Positions 18,173 to 28,700 of a stretch of 64,000 bases of DNA are shown here, piece by piece (positions within the stretch are counted from its first letter, which is position 1; every line of letters starts with the position of its first letter). The position numbers and the translations under genes are program-made. Source of the DNA: Candidatus Kirkpatrickella diaphorinae (GTDB lineage: Bacteria; Pseudomonadota; Alphaproteobacteria; Acetobacterales; Acetobacteraceae). Location of the stretch: positions 1,042,001 to 1,106,000 of the forward strand of contig NZ_CP107052.1 of assembly GCF_025736875.1 (NCBI RefSeq), in the 5' to 3' direction. Below the pieces are notes generated by a model. That model did not search any database, was not told the DNA's origin, and was given only the letters and a program-made list of their open reading frames with translations.

Positions 18173-19669
18173 ATGTCTAAAAAAACGCATATTCTCGCGA
18201 TTGATCAGGGAACAACATCGACACGCAGCATTGTCTTTGATCGTGACGCCCATGCGGTTGCGCTGGCACGACGCGAGTTCCAGCAATATTACCCGGAGCC
18301 GGGCTGGGTGGAACACGACCCGGAGGAAATCTGGAAAGATGTCCTCACCACAGCGCGGGAGGTGATCAGCAAAGCGGGCGGGGCGGATAAAATCGCCGGG
18401 CTGGGCATCACGACGCAGCGTGAGACAATTGTGATCTGGGAGCGTTCATCAGGTCGTCCCATCCATCGCGCCATTGTCTGGCAGGACCGCCGCACCGCAC
18501 AGACCTGCGCGCGGCTTAAACATGAAGGGCACGAGAAAATCGTGCGGGAGAAGACAGGTCTGCTTCTGGACCCCTATTTCTCCGCCAGTAAGGTTGCATG
18601 GATTTTGGACAATGTGCCCGACGCGCGCCGGAAAGCGGAGAAAGGCGAGCTGGCTTTCGGCACAATTGACTGCTTCTTATTATGGCGTCTCACGGGCGGC
18701 ACGGTCCATGCCACCGATATCACAAATGCGTCGCGCACGGCCTTATTCAATATCCATACGCAGGAATGGGACGACGCGCTGCTGAAGCTCTTCAATGTGC
18801 CCGAAGCCATCCTGCCATATATCGTCGATAATAGCGGCCATCTGGGTGATACGGACCCTTCGCTTTTCGGGGAAAAAATCGTGATTGGCGGCATGGCGGG
18901 TGACCAGCATGCGGCTTTGGTGGGGCAGGCCTGTTTTAAACCCGGCATGGCCAAATCCACCTATGGCACAGGGTGTTTTCTGCTGATGAATACCGGGTCA
19001 AAACCCGTCACATCGCGCAATCGCCTTCTCACTACGATTGGTTACCGGATTGGCAATGAAACGACCTACGCGCTTGAGGGGTCCATTTTTGTCGCGGGTG
19101 CCGCGATCAAATGGCTGCGTGACGGGCTTCATCTGATCACCCATGCATCCCAAACCGATGATATGGCGACACGTGTCCCTGACAGTCACGGCGTCTATAT
19201 GGTCCCCGCTTTTGTCGGGCTTGGCGCACCGCATTGGGACCCGGATGCGCGCGGGCTGATTTGCGGGCTGACGTTGGGGTCAACCCAGGCCCATATTGCG
19301 CGCGCCGCTCTGGAATCCGTCGCGTATCAGACTTATGACCTGGTGCACGCCATGCGGGATGATGGCACGGCAGAAACGCGGGCCCTCCGGATTGATGGCG
19401 GCATGGCGGCAAATGACTGGTTCGCGCAGTTTCTGGCCAATATACTGGACACACCGGTTGAACGCCCGACAGATCTCGAAACAACGGCGCTTGGGGCCGC
19501 CTTTCTGGCGGGGTTGGCGACCGGCGTCTGGCAGTCCACCGATGAGCTTGCCAAAAGCTGGAAGCAGGACTCGGTTTTCAAACCACGCATTGATCAGGAT
19601 TTGAAGAGAAATCTCCTATCCGGCTGGCAGGATGCCATTCGCCGCACCCTCACCCCGGCGGCGAGATAA
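18173..19669 (+). CDS. glpK: Glycerol kinase
   Basis: FGGY-family kinase of 498 residues that phosphorylates glycerol to sn-glycerol 3-phosphate. The N-terminal [12 protein letters not shown] phosphate loop, WQDRRT substrate segment, [13 protein letters not shown] and [15 protein letters not shown] motifs are all intact. An AGGAAAA ribosome site precedes the ATG. It completes the glpRDFK cluster; the hairpin downstream probably ends the transcript. Confidence 0.96.
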   Translation: MSKKTHILAIDQGTTSTRSIVFDRDAHAVALARREFQQYYPEPGWVEHDPEEIWKDVLTTAREVISKAGGADKIAGLGITTQRETIVIWERSSGRPIHRAIVWQDRRTAQTCARLKHEGHEKIVREKTGLLLDPYFSASKVAWILDNVPDARRKAEKGELAFGTIDCFLLWRLTGGTVHATDITNASRTALFNIHTQEWDDALLKLFNVPEAILPYIVDNSGHLGDTDPSLFGEKIVIGGMAGDQHAALVGQACFKPGMAKSTYGTGCFLLMNTGSKPVTSRNRLLTTIGYRIGNETTYALEGSIFVAGAAIKWLRDGLHLITHASQTDDMATRVPDSHGVYMVPAFVGLGAPHWDPDARGLICGLTLGSTQAHIARAALESVAYQTYDLVHAMRDDGTAETRALRIDGGMAANDWFAQFLANILDTPVERPTDLETTALGAAFLAGLATGVWQSTDELAKSWKQDSVFKPRIDQDLKRNLLSGWQDAIRRTLTPAAR

Positions 19670-19697
19670 GCAGAGGGCGGCGCTGCGGCATGAGGGC

Positions 19698-19729
19698 AGC
19701 GTCGCACCTTTACGCAGCGCTGCGACGCT
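19698..19729. terminator. Hairpin between convergent glpK and UbiB-like genes
   Basis: AGCGTCGCA and TGCGACGCT form a perfect nine-base stem around a fourteen-base loop. It lies between two convergent stops, 29 bases after glpK and just before the opposite gene's end, as expected for a shared terminator. Only short T-runs flank it, so termination strength is uncertain. Confidence 0.5.
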
Positions 19730-19731
19730 TA

Positions 19732-21099
19732 CTAAAGATCGCTGAGCGGCGGGGGCACTTCCGCTCGGGCGAGGGCTTCCTTCTGGCGGGATGCGAGGGC
19801 ATCGACGTCAAAATGGGCGATGAGTTCCTGAAACAGGCGGTGCCAGTTGAGTTTCGCTTTCAACCTGACAAAGACGCTTCCAAGCCCGATCGCTGAACGA
19901 TCAACCAGCACAAACTCCCGCGACGGCCGGACACCACCGGTGCGCTTGAGCCCTTCATAGACCCGCTCCGCAATATCCCGCCCGAAATTCGGGTCGTCAT
20001 CCTCCTGAATCAACCGCTCACGATCATCCATCAGGGGACCATAGACGAAACGCGCCCATTCATTCAGGACGCGCGCCGTATCCCGCGAGAGGCCGGTAAA
20101 GCCCCAATTTTCATAGGCAGCGAGGGCCATATCCTCATCATCCGCCTGTAAAGCTGAAAAAAGATCGATGATGGCTTTGACAAAATGCGGCGGGAAAATC
20201 CTTATCGCGCCGAAATCGAGCAGGTTCAGCCCGTGATCCGGCCGGACGGTGAAATTACCCATATGCGGGTCACCATGGATAATGCCGTAGCGATAAACAG
20301 GCGTATACCATGCGTAAAACAAGGCGCGCGCGACGTCATTCCGCGCCGCCTGCGATGGATTTCCTTCAAGAAACGCTTTGATCCCCGCGCCGGAAACCCA
20401 TTCCATCGTCAAAAGCCGCCCGGTTGAGAGCGTTTCGACAACTTTCGGGACCGTGACACGCTTCTGATCCGACAACATGTCGCCATAGAGCCGCATGTGG
20501 GAGGCTTCACGCTGGTAATCGAGCTCTTCCCGCAGCCGAGCTTCCAGCTCCTTGACAACCTGATCCTGCTTGATGGCGGGCAGGACGCGCTGTAGCACCC
20601 CGACCGCCAGCTTGAATTGCCGCAGATCAGACTCAACTGTGGCGCGCATATTGGGATATTGCAATTTGCAGGCAACATCCTGCCCGTCCATCGTCGTCGC
20701 GCGATGCACCTGGCCCAAACTGGCCGCCGCAGACGCTTCGTGACTGAAATGGCGGAATTGCCGCTCCCATTCCGGCCCCAGCTCCGACATCATGCGGCGG
20801 CGCACGAAACTCCATCCCATCGGGGGGGCATTGGCCTGAAGTTCGGCCAGTTGCTCCGCATAGGCGTCGGGCAGCGCGCCGGGGATGGTGGAGAGGATCT
20901 GCGCGCCCTTCATTAAAGGGCCTTTAAGCCCCCCCAATGCCAGGCGCAGCTCATTCGCATGTGCGGACGTGTCGGGTGAGAAGCCGAGTTTACTGCCGAT
21001 CAGCCTTGTCGCGATCCCCCCTACCGTGCCTGACGTGCGGGCGAGGCGCTTGAACTCACCGAATAACCCGGTCTCATCGAGAGGATCTTTCTTCGTCAT
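19732..21099 (-). CDS. ABC1/UbiB-family atypical kinase
   Basis: A 455-residue protein-kinase-like fold of the ADCK/UbiB family. The diagnostic KxGQ motif is KGAQ at 64-67, the Ala-rich nucleotide loop AAASLGQ is at 124-130, the catalytic lysine probably K145, and HGDPHMGN (275-282) and DFG (295-297) are intact. Relatives support coenzyme Q biosynthesis or lipid handling. No strong C-terminal transmembrane pair like that of UbiB is obvious, so it is nearer the soluble AarF-like group. Its start overlaps the pepF stop (ATGA). Confidence 0.8.
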   Translation of the reverse strand: MTKKDPLDETGLFGEFKRLARTSGTVGGIATRLIGSKLGFSPDTSAHANELRLALGGLKGPLMKGAQILSTIPGALPDAYAEQLAELQANAPPMGWSFVRRRMMSELGPEWERQFRHFSHEASAAASLGQVHRATTMDGQDVACKLQYPNMRATVESDLRQFKLAVGVLQRVLPAIKQDQVVKELEARLREELDYQREASHMRLYGDMLSDQKRVTVPKVVETLSTGRLLTMEWVSGAGIKAFLEGNPSQAARNDVARALFYAWYTPVYRYGIIHGDPHMGNFTVRPDHGLNLLDFGAIRIFPPHFVKAIIDLFSALQADDEDMALAAYENWGFTGLSRDTARVLNEWARFVYGPLMDDRERLIQEDDDPNFGRDIAERVYEGLKRTGGVRPSREFVLVDRSAIGLGSVFVRLKAKLNWHRLFQELIAHFDVDALASRQKEALARAEVPPPLSDL

Positions 21100-22934
21100 G
21101 CTGCAGGTTGTCTTTCCTCAAGGGCCTCATCCTCCAACGCATCAATCAGGCCGGAGATGACATCGAGACCTTTTTGCCAGAATGTCGGATCCGTCAGATC
21201 GATCCCGAAAGGTGCCAGCAATTCCTTATGAGACTGCGTGCCGCCCGCCTCAAGCAAAGCGCGATATTTGCGGGTGAAGTCCGGATGTCCCTGCTGGTAA
21301 AGCTGATAGAGCGCATTCACGAGGCAATCCCCGAAAGCATAGGCATAAACGTAAAATGGCGCATGGATAAAATGCGGCACGTAACTCCAATAGATGCTGT
21401 AACTTTCATCCAGCGTAATGGCCGGGCCGAGACTGTCGCGCTGGGTTTTCAGCCAGATTTCACCAAGTTGCGCTGCGGAAAGCTCACCATCCTGACGCGC
21501 CGCGTGCACCTCCCTTTCAAACTTGTAAAATGCGACCTGGCGCACGACAGTATTGAGCATATCCTCAATTTTTGCCGCGATCATATGGCGACGCCTGACT
21601 TTGTCTTTTTCATTGGCGACAAGGCGGCGGAAGACCAGCATCTCACCAAATACGGACGCGGTTTCAGCGAGCGTAAGCGGCGTGGCTGATTGCAGATAAC
21701 CCTGCCGCCCTGCGAGGATCTGGTGCAGACCGTGGCCGAGCTCATGCGCAAGCGTCATCACATCACGCACTTTGCCGTGATAATTCAGCAGAAGATAGGG
21801 ATGCACGGCAGGGGTGACGGGATGGGCAAAGGCGCCGGCGCTTTTGCCGGGATAAGGCGCGGCATCAATCCAGTCTTTGTCAAGGAAATCACGGGCCATT
21901 TCGCCCAATATCGGGTCAAAATCCTGATAGGCATCCGTTACAATTTGACGGGCGTCCTTCCAGGAAATCTGGGCTGTTTCATCCTGCGTTAAAGGTGCAT
22001 TTCGGTCCCAATGAGACAGGCTGTCCAGACCCAGCCATCTTGCCTTCAGACGATAATAACGGTGTGAGAGATTTTCATAATTGCGCGTGACCGTCTCAAC
22101 GAGCGTATCCACAATTTCCGGGGCAATGAAATTTGCAAGGTGACGACTACTATCGGGCCGCGCGTAACCGCGAAGTTGATCCTCAATCGCCTTGTCTTTG
22201 CTAAGGACATTGGTCACCATCGTCAGCACATGTTGATGCCGGGACAAGGTGGTGTGCACCGCATCCGCAGCGTCCTTGCGTCGGGCGCGATCAGGGTCGC
22301 TCAGGCGATTCAGCGCGTCGCCGAGAGGCTTCACGGCCCCATCAAGTGAGACGGTCATCGCGGCCTGCGTTTCATCAAAAAGCCGTACCCAGGCCGCGCG
22401 CCCCGTCACGTCTTTTTCAAGCAGGACTTTTTCCACGTCATCGGCGAGCTGATAAGGCCGCGTCAGACGCACGGCGCGGAGGAAAGGCGCCCAATGATTG
22501 AGAGACGTGTCCGCAAGACAGGCTTCCAGCCTGTCATCCGCCATACGGTTGATCTCCAGCGTGAAAAACATGATGTCAGAGGCGATCTTATTCAGCCGCT
22601 CCTGAATCATCTGGCTGAAGCGACCGACTTCATCCTGCGTCGCCTCCGTCGCGAAACGAAGCTGCGCATAAGCGTGGAGGCGGCCCATGCGCTCATCACA
22701 TGTCTGATAAGCCGCAATTGCGTCAGCTAGCGCCTCCCCGGAAAGCTGCGCCACCTGCCCTTTATATTGCGTTGCGAAGGCACGCGCCTCTGCCGCGCAG
22801 CTTTCAATATCCCGGGCAATGGCAGGGTCATCAAGGCCTGCATAAAGGTCAGAGAGATCCCAGCGGGGAAGCGTCGATTCTCTATCGGTCGGCGTCGTCA
22901 TGTCAGTCAAGTTATGATCCGTTTCATGTGTCAT
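21096..22934 (-). CDS. pepF: Oligoendopeptidase F family metallopeptidase
   Basis: M3-family zinc peptidase of 612 residues. The HELGHGLHQ zinc-binding motif lies at about 397-405, in the usual place in the C-terminal catalytic domain, with the downstream glutamate in the TLAETASVFGE segment. It hydrolyses short to medium peptides in the cytosol. It begins immediately after the amn stop codon (TGAATG) and overlaps the next gene by four bases, so amn, pepF and the UbiB-like kinase are almost certainly one operon. Confidence 0.9.
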   Translation of the reverse strand: MTHETDHNLTDMTTPTDRESTLPRWDLSDLYAGLDDPAIARDIESCAAEARAFATQYKGQVAQLSGEALADAIAAYQTCDERMGRLHAYAQLRFATEATQDEVGRFSQMIQERLNKIASDIMFFTLEINRMADDRLEACLADTSLNHWAPFLRAVRLTRPYQLADDVEKVLLEKDVTGRAAWVRLFDETQAAMTVSLDGAVKPLGDALNRLSDPDRARRKDAADAVHTTLSRHQHVLTMVTNVLSKDKAIEDQLRGYARPDSSRHLANFIAPEIVDTLVETVTRNYENLSHRYYRLKARWLGLDSLSHWDRNAPLTQDETAQISWKDARQIVTDAYQDFDPILGEMARDFLDKDWIDAAPYPGKSAGAFAHPVTPAVHPYLLLNYHGKVRDVMTLAHELGHGLHQILAGRQGYLQSATPLTLAETASVFGEMLVFRRLVANEKDKVRRRHMIAAKIEDMLNTVVRQVAFYKFEREVHAARQDGELSAAQLGEIWLKTQRDSLGPAITLDESYSIYWSYVPHFIHAPFYVYAYAFGDCLVNALYQLYQQGHPDFTRKYRALLEAGGTQSHKELLAPFGIDLTDPTFWQKGLDVISGLIDALEDEALEERQPAA

Positions 22935-24377
22935 TCAGCGGAAAGGCGGCTCGTCAAAGCCTCTTAATTTGCGGGAGTGGAGGTGATCGACTCCATTGCG
23001 TCGCAAAGCGCGCATTGTTTCAATGCCGATCATCAAATGTTGGGAAATACGCGTCCGGTAAAATGTGTTGGCCATGCCGGGGAGTTTCAACTCACCATGC
23101 AAAGGGCGGTCCGAGACGCAAAGCAGCGTCCCGTAAGGGACACGGAAGCGAAAACCATTTGCTGCGATGGTCGCCGATTCCATATCCACGGCAATGGCAC
23201 GGCTCATATTGATCTGGGAGAAAAGGGCGCGCAGGCGCAATTCCCAATTACGGTCATCCGTTGTCAGGACGGTGCCGGTGCGCATACGGGTTTTGATTTC
23301 CGACGGGCCAAGCTGCGTCACTTCCTGCGTGGCCTGTTGCAGCGCCACCTGCACCTCCGCAATGGGGGGCACCGGCACCCAGGCAGGCAGCATGTCGTTC
23401 AGGACATTATCATCGCGCACATAGCCATGGGCCAGCACATAATCACCCAGCTTCTGGGAACGTCGCAGTCCCGCACAATGGCCAACCATCAGCCAGCAAT
23501 GCGGCCGCAACACGGCGAGGTGATCCGTGATCGTCTTGGCGTTTGACGGCCCCACCCCGATATTGACGAGGGTGATGCCGTGACCATCCGGCCGACATAA
23601 ATGATAGGCAGGCATTTGCGGCAGGCTTGAAGGCTCCTCACCGGAGATCGGCCCCTCCTTGCCATAGACCGTATCCCCCGGCGCGACGAAATGCGTATAT
23701 TCCTCCCCCAATTGTGCCGCGGCAAAATCCCTGAAGCCATCGACGTAACGTTGATAATTGGTGAGGAGGATGAATTTCTGGAAATGCTCGGGCGATGTCC
23801 CCGTATAATGATGCAGCCTCGCGAGGGAATAATCCGTCCGCTCCGCTGAGAATAATGAGAGGGGACGCGGGGCTTCGCTTTCCGGCTTATAGACGCAATT
23901 GGCGATGTCATCATCCGTTGCATGCAGGTCCGGCAGGTCAAACCCCGCGCCATGACGTTGCAGCATTTCAACCGAAAGCCCCTCGCCGGATTTGACGACA
24001 TAAGGCAGCGGAATAGGACGTCGGGAGAGCCCGACATAAACGGGCGCCCTGTAAGTTGCCATCAGATCTGCAAGCTGATCCCGCAAATACGCGTCGTAAA
24101 GTTTCGGGCGGGTGATGGTCGTGCCGTAAAATCCGGGTTCAAGCAGAATATCATATCGGGCACGCGCCGTGATATCCGCCGCATTATGGCGCTGAAAGAA
24201 AGCGAGATAGGGATAATAGCTCGACCCTTTCCCCTCTCCCTTAATGGACGCCGCAACGCGGGCGACCTCACCCTCATAGAGCGCGACGAGGCGTTCATAG
24301 GCGCTTTCCGCCGTCGCGGCGCGTTCAAACGCCGAACCCACGCGCGATAATGCCTCCAGATCCTGCGTTTCGTCCAT
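22935..24377 (-). CDS. amn: AMP nucleosidase
   Basis: A 480-residue enzyme that hydrolyses AMP to adenine and ribose 5-phosphate, a route for purine balance. The N-terminal AMN-specific domain (PYLAFFQRHNAADITARARYD-type region) is followed by a nucleoside-phosphorylase-like domain containing NIGVGPSNAKTITDHLAVLRP and the VDMESATIAANGF substrate loop. I choose MDETQDL because GGGGGG lies five bases upstream; a 21-codon N-terminal extension is possible but basic and unlike the family. First gene of a three-gene operon, divergent from galE. Confidence 0.92.
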   Translation of the reverse strand: MDETQDLEALSRVGSAFERAATAESAYERLVALYEGEVARVAASIKGEGKGSSYYPYLAFFQRHNAADITARARYDILLEPGFYGTTITRPKLYDAYLRDQLADLMATYRAPVYVGLSRRPIPLPYVVKSGEGLSVEMLQRHGAGFDLPDLHATDDDIANCVYKPESEAPRPLSLFSAERTDYSLARLHHYTGTSPEHFQKFILLTNYQRYVDGFRDFAAAQLGEEYTHFVAPGDTVYGKEGPISGEEPSSLPQMPAYHLCRPDGHGITLVNIGVGPSNAKTITDHLAVLRPHCWLMVGHCAGLRRSQKLGDYVLAHGYVRDDNVLNDMLPAWVPVPPIAEVQVALQQATQEVTQLGPSEIKTRMRTGTVLTTDDRNWELRLRALFSQINMSRAIAVDMESATIAANGFRFRVPYGTLLCVSDRPLHGELKLPGMANTFYRTRISQHLMIGIETMRALRRNGVDHLHSRKLRGFDEPPFR

Positions 24378-24707
24378 TGAAGCCCCCCTGGCCTGCGCCT
24401 TACCCACGCACACTGCGCCGCAGCGTCGCGCGGAAGCCATTATGGTAGCCCTTGTTAAGGCTTGAGGGAAGGCAGGAAGCGGACGCCTTTATAAAACGCG
24501 CGGCGGACCCGCCGGAGGACGCAAATCATGCGCTCCCCAACCTGATAATCACGGGTGAAATGCCTGTGTTCCATCATTGATCAATGACACAATATTTGGC
24601 ATGACAAAGCATATCGGTGCCTTCAGGCGGTCTCTTCTTCAGTTCGGCAGCTTCCCATCCAGCTCAATTGTCAAAATGGGCAGTGTTGCCTCTTAAAAGG
24701 GGGTTTT
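24378..24707. other. Divergent amn/galE intergenic region
   Basis: About 330 bases with no gene. It holds a perfect 14-base palindrome TCATTGATCAATGA at 24574-24587 that could be an operator. TTGTCA at 24668-24673, seventeen bases before TCTTAA, is a possible but weak galE promoter. AAGGGGG just before the galE ATG is its ribosome site. Nothing else stands out. Confidence 0.45.
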
Positions 24708-25733
24708 ATGCGTTACCTGGTGACGGGCGGGGCCGGCTATATCGGGAGTCATATCGTCCTCGCTCTTTTAGATGCGGGGCATGAGGTCGAGATCATCGAT
24801 AATCTGTCGACCGGCCATCGGAAGGCCGTGCCCTCTGCCGCCCGCCTGCATGAGGTTGACCTGCGCGATGGCGCGGCGCTCGCATCGATTTTCGGGGCGC
24901 ATCAATGGGATGGCGTGTTTCATCTTGCCGCGCTCTCCATCGTGGGGGAAAGTATGCGCGACCCCCTTCATTACCTTGAGCATAATTTCACCTCATCGCT
25001 GAACCTGATTAGATCCTGCACGCAGCACGGCGTTCGCAAGATGGTATTTTCCTCAACCGCCGCGCTCTTCGGGGGGCCGGACCGGCACGGCGCCATCACA
25101 GAGGATGCCGCGATCATTCCGGGCTCAGCCTATGGGGAAAGCAAGTTCTTCATTGAGCGCACATTACATTGGGCGGATCAGGTGCATGGCCTCCGCAGTG
25201 CCTGCCTGCGTTATTTCAACGCGGCCGGGGCGGACCCTGACGGCCGCGCGGGGGAAGATCACAAGCCGGAAACGCACCTCATCCCGCTTGCCCTCGATGC
25301 AATGCTGCACCGCCGTCCCGCCTTGCAGATTTTCGGCACGGATTATGAGACGCCTGACGGGACCTGCATCCGCGATTACACGCATGTATCCGATATTGCC
25401 GCGGCGCATATTTGCGTTCTGGACGTGTTAGACCAGCGCAGCGTCGCCTATAATCTCGGCACCGGCACCGGGCATTCCAATCTCGACGTTTTAAAGAGTA
25501 TCGCACGCGTCAGCGGTCGCGATGTCCCGTGGCATGCGGCGGAGAGACGGGCCGGCGACCCGTCCGGCCTGGTCGCTGATGCGACGTCTTTCACAAGAGA
25601 TACGGGTTGGACACCCCGTTATGCCGCAATTGATCAGATCATCGCGACGGCGCTCGCCTGGCGCGCGCGCCATCCTGATGGTTACGGAGATGCTGCGCGC
25701 CAGATCGATGCCGCCAGCGTGATGCGTCGGTAA
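24708..25733 (+). CDS. galE: UDP-glucose 4-epimerase
   Basis: Extended short-chain dehydrogenase of 341 residues interconverting UDP-glucose and UDP-galactose for exopolysaccharide and LPS sugars. The NAD loop GGAGYIGSH is at 7-15, and the catalytic triad is visible as the SSTAA serine region (about 116) and YGESK (Tyr142, Lys146). The conserved DGTCIRDYTHVSD and LGTGTGHSNLDVL segments follow. AAGGGGG lies seven bases upstream of the ATG. It faces gltB, with only about 40 bases between the stops and a weak CGCAA/TTGCG stem. Confidence 0.93.
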   Translation: MRYLVTGGAGYIGSHIVLALLDAGHEVEIIDNLSTGHRKAVPSAARLHEVDLRDGAALASIFGAHQWDGVFHLAALSIVGESMRDPLHYLEHNFTSSLNLIRSCTQHGVRKMVFSSTAALFGGPDRHGAITEDAAIIPGSAYGESKFFIERTLHWADQVHGLRSACLRYFNAAGADPDGRAGEDHKPETHLIPLALDAMLHRRPALQIFGTDYETPDGTCIRDYTHVSDIAAAHICVLDVLDQRSVAYNLGTGTGHSNLDVLKSIARVSGRDVPWHAAERRAGDPSGLVADATSFTRDTGWTPRYAAIDQIIATALAWRARHPDGYGDAARQIDAASVMRR

Positions 25734-25772
25734 GACCTCACGCAACCACGCTTGCGGGCGATACGGGCCGGA

Positions 25773-28700
25773 TCAGGCGCGCAGGCTTTCCGGCGCGTCC
25801 GTCACGTCAAAGCCGATTGACCGCGCATAATCCTGTGGCACAATCATCCAGAAACGCGGGAGATGATCCTCCCAACGATGCAGGATCTCCTGCGCATAGG
25901 CACTGCGCGTTTCCGAAACGTGACGTTCGACAAGGTGCCGCAGCCGCGCCTGCCATTGAGGCGCGATGACGCGACTCCATAATAGGGTTTCACGGTTCAG
26001 CTTCTCCTCAAACCGCCCCTCTACATCCAGCACAAACGCCATGCCGCCAGTGAAGCCAGCGCCAAAATTTGCGCCTGTCTGTCCGAGTATGACGACTTCC
26101 CCACCTGTCATATATTCGCACGCATTCGCGCCGCAGCCTTCAATGACGCTGAGCGCGCCGGAATTGCGGACCGCGAAGCGCTCACCCGCCTGCCCCGCTG
26201 CAAAGAGCGCGCCGGACGTCGCGCCATACAGCACCGTATTGCCGATAATCGCGTTTTCCTGTGATCGCCAATGGGCTGTCGGGGGCGGCCGGACGACGAT
26301 CGTGCCGCCGGAAAGACCTTTCCCAACATAGTCATTCGCATCTCCGACAACATCAAGTTTAAGGCCCTTGACGGCGAAAGCTCCGAGTGACTGCCCCGCC
26401 GCGCCACGCAGCCGCAGGGTCAGATGGTCATCCGGCAGGGCATTCATCCCATAGCGCCGGGTGATCATGGACGAAATGCGCGTACCAATGGCGCGATCCG
26501 TATTCTGCACCGTGTAATGCAATTGCAATTTTTCACGATGGTCAAAAAAGGGCTTGGCGTCCGCGATGACCTGCTCATCCAGCGCATCCGGCACCGGGTT
26601 CCGGCCTTCACGCGTGCAATAACGTGCATAGGGCCCCGGATCGGCCTGGACGAGGAGGGAATTCAGGTCGAGATCGTCCAGATAATCCGCCCCGCGTGAA
26701 ACCTGATGCAGAAGATCCGTGCGTCCGATCACGTCTTCCAGCTTACTGTAACCAAGCTCCGCCAGGATATTGCGGACATCCTCCGCGATGAAGGAGAAAA
26801 GATTGATGACTTTCTCCGGCGTGCCTTCAAATTTGGCGCGCAGCGTCTCATCCTGCACACACACACCGACGGGACAGGTGTTAGAGTGACATTGACGCAC
26901 CATAATGCACCCCATCGCAACCAGCGCCGCCGTGCCAATCCCGAATTCCTCCGCGCCGAGCATGGCGGCGATCACGACATCCCGCCCGGTTTTGATCCCG
27001 CCATCCGTGCGCAGGACGATGCGATGGCGCAGCCGGTTGAGCATCAGCACCTGATGCGCCTCACTCAACCCCATCTCCCACGGAAGGCCCGCATGTTTGA
27101 TGGAAGATTGCGGGCTGGCCCCTGTTCCCCCACTATGACCCGAAATCATGATCGCATCCGCCTTGGCCTTCGCGACCCCCGCCGCGATCGTGCCGATCCC
27201 GCTCCGTGCGACGAGCTTAACCGTCACTGTGGCATCGGGGTTGATCTGCTTGAGGTCGTAAATAAGCTGTGCGAGGTCCTCGATCGAATAAATATCATGA
27301 TGCGGCGGGGGGGAGATCAGCGTCACGCCTTTCGTCGCGTGGCGCAGGCGCGCAATCAACTCCGTAACTTTGAAGCCCGGCAACTGGCCGCCCTCACCCG
27401 GTTTGGCGCCCTGCGCGACCTTGATTTCAATCTCCCGGCAGCTATTGAGATATTCCGCCGTGACGCCAAAGCGCCCGGACGCCACCTGCTTGATGGCTGA
27501 ACTCGGATTATCCCCGTTTTCCCGCGGGCGAAAACGCGCAGGATCCTCACCGCCTTCACCGGAATCAGATTTGGCACCGATGCGATTCATGGCGATTGCC
27601 AGCGTCTCATGCGCTTCCGGGCTCAGCGCCCCAAGGGAAATCCCCGGCGCAACAAGGCGACGGCGGATTTTCGTGATGCTTTCCACCTGATCAACCGGGA
27701 TAGGCTGACGGTTTTTGCGGAAATCGAGGAGGTCCCGCAATGCGACGGGCGGTTGCTGGCGCACGGCGTCCGCATAACGCTGATAGAGCGCGAAATTTTC
27801 GCTACTCACCGCGCTTTGCAGCATATGGATCAATTGCCCGTTGAACGCATGGACCTCACCCTTGCGGCGCAGTTTGTAAAGCCCGCCAATGGGAAGCGCC
27901 TGGACATCCTCCCCCCAGGCTGCGCGATGGGCCGTGATGACGTTGCGCGCCAGTCCGGGTAGGCCGATCCCTGAGATACGCGAGGGCATGCCGGGGAAAA
28001 ACTCCGCGACAAAAGCACGCGATAAACCAACCGCCTCAAAATTATAGCCACCGCGATAGCTCGCCACGATGGAAATGCCGGATTTCGACATGATTTTGAG
28101 GAGGCCCTTATCCAGCGCCTTGCGATAACGCTCGACCGCATCCCGTAAACTCAGAGCACCGAAAAGGCCGCGTTTGAGGCGGTTGGCGATGGCCTCCTGC
28201 GCGAGGAATGGATTGACGGACGTCGCGCCCACGCCAATTGTTACCGCCATACCATGCACGTCAAGCACGTCGGATGACCGGACATTGAGCGATGTAAACG
28301 TCCGCAAAGATTGCCGCACCAGATGAATATGCACCGACGCCGTCGCCAAAATCATCGGGATCGCGACCCGGGATGCGTCCTGTTTCTCATCGGATAAGAA
28401 GAGATGGGTGCATCCACCGCGCACACTTTCCTCCGCCTCACGCCGGATGCGGGTGATTGCCTGTTTCAAACCCGCCTCCCCTTCCGCAAGCGGGAAGGTG
28501 CAGTCAATCATCTGCGCTTCACGTCCACAGAACTGCCGCAACGCTTCGAACTCACCATTCGTCAGGACGGGGCTGGGCAGAAGCAACATGTCGCATTGGT
28601 CCGGCGTCTGGTCGAGTATATTGCCCAGATTGCCGAGGCGCGTGGCCAGACTCATCACGTTCAGTTCACGCAGCGAATCGATGGGTGGGTTCGTGACCTG

